64,000 nt of DNA, taken from NCBI GenBank assembly GCA_037447605.1, contig CM074818.1:1811204-1875203 (forward strand), written 5' to 3'. A program made the translations under genes and the position numbers. Positions 47,052-56,850 of this stretch are shown piece by piece. Below the pieces are notes generated by a model, which was not told where the DNA came from, ran no database searches, and was given only the letters and a program-made list of their open reading frames with translations. The stretch comes from Zygnema circumcarinatum (Eukaryota; Streptophyta; Zygnematophyceae; Zygnematales; Zygnemataceae). Each line of letters opens with the position of its first letter. Position 1 is the first letter of the stretch.

Positions 47052-48468
47052 GTTCCTGTAAGGTGCCAATACAATTTACTATTAGAAAGCGTCAGCATTT
47101 TGACGAAGGTGGGGGGAAAGTTATCGAAATGAAGGTAGATGTGCCTCAGGAGAGAGGACTGGAGAGGGAGAATGGGAGGGAAGGGAAAAGTGAGGGGGTT
47201 TACTGCGGCAGAGTAGAGGCGGCTGTGGAGGAGAGGAGCAGAGAGATAGAAGTGGGAGGCATGCAGAAGAGTGTGGGATTTGAACGAGGGTGGGCGTGTG
47301 CAAGTGTAGTAGATCACTCTCATTGTTCAGTTGATTGTGAGAAAGGGGGACATGTTGAAATAGCCGAAAGAGCAGAAAAAGGAGATGCCTTAGACTTGCA
47401 TGACTTGGAGCTCCTGATCAATACAACGCATGAGAAGTCGACACAGGGAGTCTCTGACATCGCCGAGAAGGATGGAGAGGGAGAGTTGGAGGGAGAGGAG
47501 CTAGACTGGGTTGTAGAGGATGCCAATACAGACAGCGATGGAGAGGAGAGTGGTGACCAGGATGAAGAAGAGTGGGAGGTAGAAGAGATTGAGAGAATAG
47601 AGTTTGCAGAAGAGACTGAAGAGGAGTGGGAGGTAGAGGATTTTCAAGAGCCAGAAGAGGAGAATATTGGGACCCCTGTGGAGCCCACCAGTGACATGAG
47701 GAGGAGACGGCTTTCAAAATATGAGATAAAATGTCCTCCCGGAGGGGAGGAGGGAGTGGTAGTGTACACCACCTCCCTCGGAGGTATTCGCAAAACGTTT
47801 GCAGATTGCAACAATGTGCGGCAAATAATGGAGGTAAGTTTCATTTGTGAATTGTATGCTATTTTGTTAGATTACTGCAATTTTGTTTTTGCTTCGTCCT
47901 GCTACTCTGCCTCATATTCTTATCAAGATAAAGATTGGCAGCGTGCAATGAAGAAAGCCGAAGCCATTTACATGCTTTCCTGATGAAGCAGAAGAACTAA
48001 GGCCTCTCATTTCCTGAACGGTTTCTTCTATGGCACTGCGCATTGAACCCTAAAAAGATCCTCTAGGAAACCCCGAAACTTTGATTTTGATTGCAGGGCT
48101 TCCGACTGCAATTTGACGAAAGGGATATCTCTATGCACTCTCAGTTTCGAACGGAACTGTCTACTCTCATGGGCGGCCCTTCTAAAGTTCCGCAACTTTT
48201 CATTCGCGGCTATCATATTGGAGGAGTTGATGAAGTGGTGCGTCTCAGCGAGGAGTCGGAGCTTGACGTGTTGCTGGAAGGCATTCCGAGAGTGATTGGA
48301 ACTCGAAAGACATGTGATGCATGTGGAGGACTCAAATTTATACCCTGCCCGGAATGTTCGGGCAGCCATAAAGTAGTTTATGATGACGGCACGAAGGAAC
48401 GTTGCCCCGACTGTAATGAGTACGGACTTGCCCTCTGCCCTCTCTGTACTACCTGCATTGGAGGTTGA
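47052..48468 (+). CDS. Glutaredoxin-like zinc-finger protein of plant type, 5' exons not resolved
   Basis: Two exons are clear: about 47052 or 47063 to 47833, and 48097-48468 (TGA stop), joined in phase 0. The first holds an acidic linker (EEWEVEEIERIEFAEE, then EEWEVEDFQEPEEE) and the start of a thioredoxin-fold domain (VVVYTTSLGGIRKTFADC). The second holds FRLQFDERDISMHSQFRTEL, VPQLFIRGYHIGGVDEV and a C-terminal cysteine cluster with four CxxC pairs (CDAC, CPEC, CPDC and CPLC). This is the layout of plant glutaredoxin-like proteins with a DnaJ-like zinc finger. The usual CPxC/CPxS redox motif is replaced by TSLGG, so classic glutaredoxin chemistry is doubtful and a zinc-binding or scaffold role is likelier (inference). 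The acidic linker is long. The gene lies inside the mTERF duplication region but is single-copy. Confidence 0.85.
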
Positions 48469-49160
48469 CTCTCTGTTCTCCTCTCCTCTCCTCTCCTCTC
48501 CCCATTTCTTACCTCTCCCTCTCCTTACATTCTCACCTTTCCGTTCCTCGCGTCCTTTCCTATCCTAGAACCTTTCCCTCGTCGCTCCTATACACCTCTC
48601 TCTCTCTCTCCTCCATGTCCCTCCTCCTCTCTCTCCCCCTCCGCTCTCTTCGTTTTGGGGAATCATCATGATTACCACCTCCCAATTATTTAGTTTGGTC
48701 CTTCGTGTCAAACCTAGCCACAAGTTCCCTCAGAACAGAAAGAACTGGGTCCTGACAGCGCTTTGTAGGCAGAGAGAGACTTGTATAGAGAGAGAGAGAG
48801 AGAAAGAAAGTAGATTGGCAGACGCTCCTTGCTCAAGGCACAGCATTCAAATACATTGAAATTATCTGAGGTCCTTGGTAGCTCCGGTGTTGCAGAATGG
48901 CTTCAGGGCATTGATGTCAGTTGGGGATTTGATGGAAATTTGTTTGAAGTCTGACAGGGCGCCATGTCTGGCGGCAGTGCGAATTGATAGAGTGGATTGG
49001 GATTGAAAGTTTTAGATTGTTTTTCAGAACCAGAGAAACCCTAAAGTTAAGACGTCGTTGGGCGTAATATAGTCTTGAAGGAACTCATCTTGTCTACACT
49101 TTTGATGGCTTTAAAGGAACATGCTTTGAGCTATCGAGGTTAAGGGACTTCATGTCTATG
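48469..49160. other. 3' flank of the glutaredoxin-like gene
   Basis: CT-rich directly after the stop (48480-48650), then average sequence with a short GA run near 48787. No gene is supported. Confidence 0.5.
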
Positions 49161-49164
49161 TGAT

Positions 49165-49375
49165 ACCCTCCCTGCCTCCATCTCTCTCTCCCCTGCTCCC
49201 CTCTCCCTCTCTCTCCCTCTCTCTCCATCCCATTCCCTCCCTCCCTCTCTCTCTCCCTCCCTCCCTCCCTCCCTCCCTCCCTCCCTCCCTCCCTCCCTCT
49301 CTCCCTCTCTCTCCCTCCCTCTCTTTCTCTCCCTCCATCTCTCCCTCTCTCCCTCTCTCCCTCCCTACCTCTTGG
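49165..49375. repeat. Pyrimidine tract with (CCCT)n core
   Basis: About 210 bases of C/T with a perfect CCTC tetranucleotide array of about 11 units near 49252-49298. The complementary strand is G-rich with regularly spaced GGG runs and is a candidate for quadruplex formation. Confidence 0.88.
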
Positions 49376-49558
49376 ACTCCTTGCTCGTGCGCGCTCACCA
49401 TTGATTTGAAAATTCGACGACAACAAGTCAAAGCTATGCTGCGTCAAGCAACGTTACGTCACATGTTGTCACGTCGCGTCATGTGTCGTCATGTCATGTT
49501 ACGTCACGTTAGTACGGCCCCTTCGCGCCCGACGGCCTTTTCCATGGCCGCGCGACCC

Positions 49559-49693
49559 GCCACGTGGCGCCTGTCTCCCGCCCGGGGACGCGCGTCCCTT
49601 CGGCCGTCCCAGGCCGTACACGCCACGTGGCGACTCCTCCAGAGGCGCAGGCTCGGGCCGCGAGCAGGCAGGACTGCCGGCCAGCCACGTGGC
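49559..49693. promoter_or_regulatory. Three evenly spaced GCCACGTGGC palindromes (G-box type)
   Basis: The perfect 10-base palindrome GCCACGTGGC occurs at 49559-49568, 49622-49631 and 49684-49693, spaced 63 and 62 bases. CACGTG is the core of plant bZIP/bHLH G-boxes. No start codon with a supported gene follows, so a regulatory role is only possible and the sites may be part of a tandem repeat. Confidence 0.4.
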
Positions 49694-49786
49694 ACCTCAT
49701 GTGGAGCCCACCTGGTAGACCCCACTGGTAAAGGAACAACGTCACCCGTACGTGTCTCATGATTGAATGTGAGGAATGAATCGCAT

Positions 49787-50364
49787 TGAACTCACGATGG
49801 CGAGGCCATCAAATGTACATGGACAAAAGCATGATGTGGAACCACGAGGGTCTGGCCGCAAAGGACCTAAGCACAAAAGAGAAAAGCTAAGAGCGGAAAA
49901 CTACGCCTAGGCGAAACAACGCAGCCCCTAAAAGCAGCCGCGAAGGTCACCGATGTGCGGCACATCGCGAGGAGGGAGCGGGGGAAGTCACCGACACGGT
50001 CGCCAACAATCGCAGCACGCCGAAGGAGCGTAGAAGCGAGGCAACGCTGAATGTGCGGTATATACCTTATAGATTTCCGTCGCCCTTCAGCGTTGCCTAG
50101 TTTCTACGCTTCTTTGGCGTGCTGCGATTAATAAATTAATTAGGCGGGCGACCGTGTCGGTGGACTTCCCCTGCTCCCTCCTCGCGATGTGCCGCACATC
50201 GGTGACCTTCGCGGCTGCTTCTAGGGCTGCGTTGTGCGCCTAGGCGTAGTTTTCTGCTCTTAGCCAATTTCTATTGTGCTTAGGTCCTTTGCGGCCAGTC
50301 CCTCGTGGTTCCACATCATGCTTTTGTCAATGTACATTTGATGGCCTCGCCATCGTGAGTTCAA
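49787..50364. mobile_element. Foldback / MITE-like element with ~270-bp inverted arms
   Basis: The left arm starts with TTGAACTCACGATGGCGAGG and the right arm ends with its reverse complement. The arms pair almost throughout, through GTGGAACCACGAGG, GGCCGCAAAGGACCTAAGCAC, GATGTGCGGCACATCGCGAG and AATCGCAGCACGCC, to a small centre near 50065. It has no coding capacity, so it would depend on a transposase from elsewhere. A clear target-site duplication was not found. Related ends are at 5514 and 10861. Confidence 0.8.
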
Positions 50365-50940
50365 CGAAATTTTCCCTGCTCTTATAGACCGTTTACCTTT
50401 TCCCCCTTTTTACCTTTTGATAGTAAAACTTGCCACGGATTAGAGCACATCTGAAGGTTTGAGGCTCTTCTATGAAAAGTATTGCAAGCCTGATGAGCGT
50501 TGCTTACGTCAGCACACACACACACAAACACTGGGATCAAGTCCCCTTCTTTCTCCACAACACGAGGAGGGCAGGCTGCGATTGATTCTCCATGTTGTTG
50601 TTGTTGTTGTTGGCCATGTTGGCCTTTCATGAGACCAATGCAAATATGCATGCGATTGAGCCCCGGTATCTGCCATGAGGCAAAGCCAAAAATAACAGCG
50701 AAATGAGCACGACCGTACAATTGACGACCGTACGAATACGGTCGTACGGTCGTCAATTGTTCAAAACGAGTGGGTATAATATATGTAATAAAGTGTTTTA
50801 CTTTGTAATATATTACTACTTTTAAACCCGTTGTAAAATATATAATGTATTCGGAATTTATAACGCGGGTCGTGCGACTCGTAAGACAGAGGACGGTCTC
50901 TAGGAACAAAACCCTGTCGCTCAGAGGCACACAAAAGCTC
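50365..50940. other. Intergenic with an 18-bp perfect inverted repeat
   Basis: No supported gene. It contains a perfect hairpin at 50718-50759: arm CAATTGACGACCGTACGA, six-base loop, and the complementary arm. A short CA repeat is at 50515-50527 and a GTTGTT run at 50596-50612. Confidence 0.6.
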
Positions 50941-51054
50941 GGAAACTGAACCCTGGCCCGGACCCTAAACCGCCCCTCTGGTTTATTTTCCGCATGGGAA
51001 GAAAGCTAGATCCGCAACAAACCATCCCTTCTGGTTGTTTTAGGCACTCACAGA

Positions 51055-51085
51055 ATTGGAACTGGAACTGGAACTGGAACTGCAG
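51055..51085. repeat. (GGAACT)n, inverted unit 4
   Basis: Five GGAACT units at the start of the inverted unit, a shortened version of the array beside the other mTERF genes. Confidence 0.75.
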
Positions 51086-51269
51086 TAGTGCAGCATAGAG
51101 TCCTGTTGGATGCTCACATGATTCTGCAATTTGGCCGAAAATTGCAAGTACTGTACGTGCGTTGCCCTCTCAGGCGGACCTGCACAACAGCAGTGCTATT
51201 TTTCATGGGTAGGGGAAGGCTCGGCGGATCACTCGACCCCACAATTCTGGAGGGAGCTCAGAGAGGGTT

Positions 51270-51412
51270 ATGATCAGGTTAGGGGCTTTCGACATTAAGG
51301 TGAGGGATTAGGGTTAGGATTAGGGTTCGATGGTGTTAGGGTTAGTCATGGTTAGGGTTAGGGTTAGGGTTAGGGCCAGGGTTAGGGTTAGGTTAGGGTT
51401 AGGGTTGAGTGT
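51270..51412 (+). repeat. Telomere-like (TTAGGG)n tract upstream of mTERF gene 4
   Basis: TTAGGG runs in the plus orientation, matching the plus-strand gene that follows. The orientation relative to the gene is the same as at the four minus-strand copies. Confidence 0.88.
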
Positions 51413-51482
51413 TAGAAGCCTTTCCACGAAGAGATGAGGTAGCAAATGTCTACCAGGGGGTGCTGACACTCCGAAGGGCGCC

Positions 51483-52658
51483 ATGGCGGTTTTCTTTCTT
51501 CCTTTATTTCGCCGCACCGTCTGGATCAGAGCTCCCTTCCGCCTGCCATGGCGCTACCCATCCCTTGAACAGCTCACTTGCACTCAGTCCCTGCAAGGCC
51601 GCCATGGATACAGCAGCAATAGCAGGGAGGGTGAAAAGCTTGACAAAGCGAGTGCAGGCAGAGCCGCCATGGCCGAAGAAAAAGCTGCGGAGTCGACGAG
51701 CGCTCTCCGAGAAGCAGTCGACGCTCTCCTGAGCTTAGGATACACGCAGGAGAAGGTCCGCCACCTCGTTGAGAAGAAGAAGAGTATTCTTATAAGAGGC
51801 CATAAGCACATCCTCCCTAAAGCAGCCTTCTTCCAGCGCCATGGGATCGACTCGCACGACTTTTTCAACGCATTACAACGCAGCGCTTTGTACGGCAACT
51901 TCCTCTTCACCGCAGATGAGAAGCAGGAAGACGTGTTCGAGTTCCTGCGGAGCTCTATGAAAGTGACGAACTTAGGAAAGGTGGTAGGCAGACTGCCGAT
52001 GCTTTTATCATCTCGTGTGCAGACTCTTGAGGCGAAGGCTCGGCTATGGGAGGAGTTAGACGTCCCTGTTACAGGCGCTATGTTAGAGAGGTATCCAACG
52101 CTGCTCTGCTGCAGTCCTGAAACAATAAGGGAGGGAGTCGAGGCAGTGAAGTCGACCTTCTCCAGCGAGGTAGGAAGGAACGTGCTCCTCCAATTCCCCT
52201 GCATCATTCTAAGGAAGAGCCATCACTTCAAGAATGCTGTGGCTGGATTGGAGGAGATGTTGGGACCCGAGCGCGCTCAGAAAATTATACTGAGTAACCC
52301 ACTGGTATTATTAGCATCCCGGGGTACAATGGAGAACATGTATAAACATCTGGTGGAGAACTTCGGAGAGCTTCCAACCTTGAAGATGGTGAAGTCTGCG
52401 CCTACACTTCTTAGCAGGTCTTGGGCTTCGATCAAGCCCAAGATTGACTTCGTATTGACTGAGATGGGCCGTAGTAAAGAGGAGCTCATCATTTACCCCA
52501 ACATTTTGTCGCTCTCCTTAGAGAACCGGCTGAAGCTGCGACACGTGGCGCTTATGAAGGCCGGGATTGGACACAATAAGTTTCGTCTGGGATCACTGTT
52601 TTCGATATCGAACGCTGCTTTTATGGAGAGGTTTAGTGTGCGGTTGCCGCAACAATAG
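51483..52658 (+). CDS. mTERF-like protein 4 (inverted copy)
   Basis: An intronless 391-residue frame on the plus strand with the same targeting-like N-terminus (MAVFFLPLFRRTVWIRAPFR) and helical repeats. Distinctive changes are ALYGNFLFTADEKQED, LPMLLSSRVQTLEAKARLW, RYPTLLCCSPETIREGVEA and the C-terminal FRLGSLFSISNAAFMERF. The segment near residues 255-300 (GPERAQKIILSNPLVLLAS) groups it with copy 1 rather than copies 2, 3 and 5. The frame is intact. The whole unit is inverted relative to units 1-3 and 5, so genes 4 and 5 converge. Confidence 0.82.
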   Translation: MAVFFLPLFRRTVWIRAPFRLPWRYPSLEQLTCTQSLQGRHGYSSNSREGEKLDKASAGRAAMAEEKAAESTSALREAVDALLSLGYTQEKVRHLVEKKKSILIRGHKHILPKAAFFQRHGIDSHDFFNALQRSALYGNFLFTADEKQEDVFEFLRSSMKVTNLGKVVGRLPMLLSSRVQTLEAKARLWEELDVPVTGAMLERYPTLLCCSPETIREGVEAVKSTFSSEVGRNVLLQFPCIILRKSHHFKNAVAGLEEMLGPERAQKIILSNPLVLLASRGTMENMYKHLVENFGELPTLKMVKSAPTLLSRSWASIKPKIDFVLTEMGRSKEELIIYPNILSLSLENRLKLRHVALMKAGIGHNKFRLGSLFSISNAAFMERFSVRLPQQ

Positions 52659-52856
52659 AAGTAAGGTGGAGGCGTGCTTTGGCTTATGTAAATAAAAATG
52701 TCACAATAAGGGAAGGCCTTATGTTGAGGTCACCAAATAATTTTCCCAACAGAGGAAAAGAGTTGGCGGTGGCGTATGATGGTGTGGCTGAGATTGGCTT
52801 TTGCACAGCAGATGCTCTCTCACATGTGTGGGAATTGTGGTGGGAATGTCAAGCTG

Positions 52857-52898
<42 letters not shown>
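52857..52898. repeat. (GA)n microsatellite, unit 4
   Basis: About 19 GA units follow the half zinc-finger motif downstream of mTERF gene 4, at the place equivalent to the CT run in unit 1 (inverted). Confidence 0.88.
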
Positions 52899-52902
<4 letters not shown>

Positions 52903-53374
52903 CGAGAGGGATGGAGGGGAGGAACTAGCGACCCGGGGGGTGGGAGGGAGCTGCTCCTGTCGGTGCGCACATGCAAGCTGAAAATCAAGCGTCCGAGGGG
53001 GGATTTAGGGAGGGCGAGAGGGAGGGAGGGAGGGAGGTACACAAAACTCGGCTTTCGTTGCAGTGGTAAGCGGCCGCCAACCTTTGGTAACCGATCAGGA
53101 ATATAAAGTTCCAAAATACTATTGAAAAGGGATTCCAGAAAAGAATTCTATGTTCCAGGCTTTGTAACCGTCCACAAGAGGTTTTTCCGGGCGGGAGAGA
53201 GGGAGGATCAGCCGAATTGAAGGGTTGATCTGTTCCACAAATAACGCTGTTGAGGGCTTGTATGGACTAAGGGTTTGAAGGCTTTTAGATTTTTACAGTT
53301 TTGGGGGTAGTGAGTGCATCTCAACTGACATCACTGGAAGCCCTTTTTCCTTTTGTAGGATGAGAAGGCACACA

Positions 53375-53590
53375 CTATAGACAAGTCCTCTGTTTGCGGA
53401 TCACTCCTCCCCTCCTGTACCAGTGCACCCCTTTAGGCTGCCTCCCTCTGATTCCACCCTGTCGGGGTTTAGGGTGGAACTGGGTCCACCGATCACTTGG
53501 ACGCTGCCTCTCCCCACCTTCAGCAGAAGGAGACAAAGGGTTGCGAGCCAACATTGGAAAATGAAGCATGGGCCACTCTCTCTCTCCCAC
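53375..53590 (-). other. Repeated ORF of the duplication unit (copy 4, inverted)
   Basis: Minus-strand copy of the 32120/36811/41519 frame, with the same stop. Confidence 0.35.
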
Positions 53591-53985
53591 TCTCTCGCCC
53601 GCTCTCTCTCCCCCCCTCTCTCTCCCACTCTCCCACTCTCTTTCTCACCCTCTCTCCCACTCTCTTTCTCCCTCTCTCTCCCACTCTCTTTCTCCCTCTC
53701 TCTCCCACTCTCTTTCTCCTCTTGCACTCTCCCCCCCTCTCTCTCTACCTCAACCTCGGTATGATCTCAATCTGCAAGTACTCAGGGCTTCCTTTGTTCC
53801 CTTGTCTCCATCGCCCTCCCTTCGCCATCTCAATGTCCTCCCTCTCTCCCTCCCTCCCTCCCCTCCCTCCTCCTCTCCCTTTCTCTCCCTCTTCCTCCAT
53901 TGGGCCCCCTTCCACTTCCTCTCCCACCCCCCGCTCCCTTCTCTCTCTTCCTCTCCATCCCTCCCTCCCAATGAATATTTCCTGC
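53570..53985. repeat. CT-rich tract, inverted unit 4
   Basis: Inverted counterpart of the GA tracts of units 1-3, with CTCTCTCCCACTCTCTTT units repeated about five times between 53630 and 53720. Confidence 0.85.
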
Positions 53986-54329
53986 GACGATTTTGAATTG
54001 TCCGATTCTGAAAACCCTATGCAGCTTAATCAGTTCCCTATTATTTTGATTTGTTTATCTTATGATCCTCAATTCTTCTTCTAAAGGATCACTTCCTCAA
54101 TGCAACTGGTTTTCGATTACTCCCAAAATTCACAACTCTGAAAGCCTCTCGTTTGCCCTACAGCTTCTCCCCTTTTTATCCACTTCAAAACTGTAAGGGT
54201 AACATCAGCCTACAACTTCTCCGGCTCTGAATCATTACTTAATTAGTTGGGATAAACAACTTTAAGCGTTCACCTTTCTTTAAAGGTTACTATAGCGCTT
54301 CAAAGTCTTTACTTTTTCTTTACTTTTTA

Positions 54330-54560
54330 CCATTTGTCTGGCTGTGATTTTATTGAGCGCCTTCTTCCTTGCGTATGTCTTTATTGAGGGCCTTTTGATT
54401 CGAATACAACTTTACCGAATGTATTGTATCCGGCATAACTTTACTGCTGGTTTTTTTTTGTCTACATTAAACTATGTTGAGGCCTTCTTTGTCTGCGCGG
54501 AACCTTGTCGTTTACCTGTATGTAATTTTATTGAGGGGTCTCTTTTTGGATGTGACATTA
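54330..54560 (-). repeat. TCAATAAAG minisatellite, inverted unit 4
   Basis: CTTTATTGAGG cores and variants recur on the plus strand, the reverse complement of the arrays in units 1-3. Confidence 0.65.
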
Positions 54561-54689
54561 TCAAGGGTGGTCGGCTGCATCCCTTCAGGCTCGAATTCAG
54601 CCCTTCCTCGTTTTGGGTCTCCTCACCACTTGGCTTTTGGTCCCCAATGATGATGGCGGCAATGCTTTGTTGTGCACGTTAACGATGAT

Positions 54690-55185
54690 GTAGTTATCGC
54701 CAACATCATAATTGGGACGAATTGGACCACATCTCCATCCGAAGCTCCCACAATCCCTTACAACTCTCAGTCCATTTGTGCAGCATTAGTCACAAGATAA
54801 ACCAAAAAACCAGCAAGAACCTAAAGCCTGAAAACCACCACCCCAAACATCTCAAACTAAGCTTGCAATGCATTTTTTGACACTTTCCTTCATGACTAAC
54901 AAAAGAGAGAATTTCTTCCTTTTCACCGTTTGGACCTGAGATCATTTGTATCTTAAGCCATTCTATTGCTTATCGACGAGGAGTTCTCTAACCCTAAATT
55001 CCGCCTCGTTAAATGCTCTCAAAACCCGAAGGCTATCTCCGCATTTTCGTCATTTTTTTACCCTTTGATTCATCCAAGCGCAGAAGAATGGCGCACTATT
55101 TGAGTTGATCCTTCTGAAGGATGTTTTGGTCCACATACTCTTCTTCACTGCCGGAGGATTGTGAAGATCTGCGGGCAAAAGCCTC
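54690..55185 (-). repeat. Segmental duplication block S, copy 2 (inverted)
   Basis: Inverted and moderately diverged copy of 31215-31760 (matching GGACGAATTGGACCACATC, CCTTTGATTCATCCAAGCGC and CGCAGAAGAATGGCGCAC). It ends near 55185, where direct-orientation unit 5 sequence begins after a short CT tract. It marks the inversion junction between units 4 and 5. Confidence 0.75.
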
Positions 55186-55464
55186 TCTCTCTCTCTCCCA
55201 CTCTCTCTCTCCCTCACTCTCTCTCCCCGCTCCTCCCCCCCCTCTCTCTCTTCTCTCTCTCTCGAGGCAGCTTAACATCCCCACCACGATTCCCACACAT
55301 GTGAGAGAGCATCTGCTGTGCAAAAGCCAATCTCAGCCACACCATCATACGCCACCGCCAACTTTTTTCCTCTGTTGGGAAAATTATTTGGTGACCTCAA
55401 CATAAGGCCTTCCCTTTTTGTGACATTTTATTTACATAAGCCAAAGCACGCCTCCGCCTTACTC

Positions 55465-56646
55465 CTACTGTTGCGGCAACCGCACACTAAACCTCTCCAT
55501 AAAAGCAGCGTTCGATCTCAAAAAAAGTGATCCCAGAGGATACTTATTGTGTCCAATCCCGGCCTTCACAAGCGCCACGTGTCGCAGCTTCAGCCGGTTC
55601 TCTAAGGAGAGCTTCAGAATGGAGGGGTAGATAATGAGCTCCTCCTTACTACGGCCCATCTCAGTCAATAGGAAGTCCATCTTGGGCTTAATCGAAGCCC
55701 AAGTCCTGCTAATAAGTAAGGGCTGCGCCTGCACAATTTTCAAAGTCGGAAGCTCTCCGAAGTGCTCCACCAGCTGCCTGTACGTGTTTTCCATTGTCTC
55801 CCGTGTTGACAAGAGTATCCGCGGGTTACTTCTAAGCATTTTCTGAGCGCTCTCGGACCCAAAAATCTCCTCCAATCCAGCCACAGCATTCTTGAAGTGA
55901 TGGCTGTTTCTGTAAACGATGCAGGAGAAGAGGACAAGCACATTCTCTCTTACCTCGCTGGAGAAGGTCGACCTCACAGCCTCGACTCCCTCCCTTATTG
56001 TTTCAGGACTGTAGGAGAGCAGCGTTGGATACCTCTCCAACATAGCCCCTGTGACAGGCAAGCCTAACTCCTCCCATAGACGAGCCTTCGCCTCAAGAGT
56101 CTGCACACGGCATGATAAAATCAACGGCATTTTGCCTATCACCTTTCCTAAGTTCGTCACTTTCATAGAGCTCCGAAGGAACTCGAACACGCCTTCCTGC
56201 TTCTCATCGGGAGCGAAGAGGAGGTTGCCGTACAAGCCACTGCGTTCTACAGCATTAAAAAAATTGTCCGAGTCCATCCCATGGCGCTGGAAGAAGGCTG
56301 CTTTAGGGAGGATGTGCTTATGGCCTCTTATAAGAATACTCTTCTTCTTATTAACGAGGTGGAGGACCTTCTCCTGCGTGTATCCTAAGCTCAGGAGAGC
56401 GTCGACTGCTTCTCGGAGAGCGCTCTTCGACACCGCAGCTTTTTCTTCGGCCATGGCGGCTCTGCCTGCACTTGCTTTGTCAAGCTTTTCACCCTCCCTG
56501 CTGCTGCTATTGCTACTGTATCCATGGCGGCCTTGCAACGACTGGGTGCAAGTAAGCTGCTCAAGGGATGGGTAGCGCCATGGCAGGCGGAAGGGAGCTC
56601 CGATCCAGTCGGTGCGGCGATAAAAGGAAAGAAAAAAAACCGCCAT
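55465..56646 (-). CDS. mTERF-like protein 5
   Basis: An intronless 393-residue frame. The N-terminus MAVFFLSFYRRTDWIGAPFR has one acidic residue but keeps the targeting-like pattern. The repeats follow (VIGKMPLILSCRVQTLEAKA, RYPTLLSYSPETIREGVEAV, SSEVRENVLVLFSCIVYRNS, LRSNPRILLSTRETMENTYR) and the C-terminus is RFSVRLPQQ. Its middle is nearer copy 3 and its 275-300 segment nearer copy 2, consistent with exchange among copies. The frame is intact. A telomere-like tract lies 80-200 bases upstream as in the others. Confidence 0.82.
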   Translation of the reverse strand: MAVFFLSFYRRTDWIGAPFRLPWRYPSLEQLTCTQSLQGRHGYSSNSSSREGEKLDKASAGRAAMAEEKAAVSKSALREAVDALLSLGYTQEKVLHLVNKKKSILIRGHKHILPKAAFFQRHGMDSDNFFNAVERSGLYGNLLFAPDEKQEGVFEFLRSSMKVTNLGKVIGKMPLILSCRVQTLEAKARLWEELGLPVTGAMLERYPTLLSYSPETIREGVEAVRSTFSSEVRENVLVLFSCIVYRNSHHFKNAVAGLEEIFGSESAQKMLRSNPRILLSTRETMENTYRQLVEHFGELPTLKIVQAQPLLISRTWASIKPKMDFLLTEMGRSKEELIIYPSILKLSLENRLKLRHVALVKAGIGHNKYPLGSLFLRSNAAFMERFSVRLPQQ

Positions 56647-56719
56647 GGCACCCTTCGGAGTGTCAGCACCTCCTGGTAGACATTTGCTACCTCAGCTCGT
56701 CGTGGAAAGGCTTCCAGCT

Positions 56720-56850
56720 CTCAACCCTAACCTAACCACTAACCCAGGCCCTAACCCTAACCCTAACCATGCCTAACCCTTACCCCATCTAACCCTTATC
56801 CTAACCCTAATCCCTCACCCTAATGTGGAAAACCCCTAACCTAATCACAA
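56720..56850 (-). repeat. Telomere-like (CCCTAA)n tract upstream of mTERF gene 5
   Basis: CCCTAA with CCCTTA and CACCCTAA variants, followed by the shared CCTAACCTAATCACAACCCTC segment and then five GGAACT-type units at 56955-57000. Confidence 0.85.

Noticed and set aside
49160-49762. 200-residue plus-strand ORF
   Set aside because: The first third is a CCCT repeat. The rest is GC-rich with equally long antisense frames and no domain.
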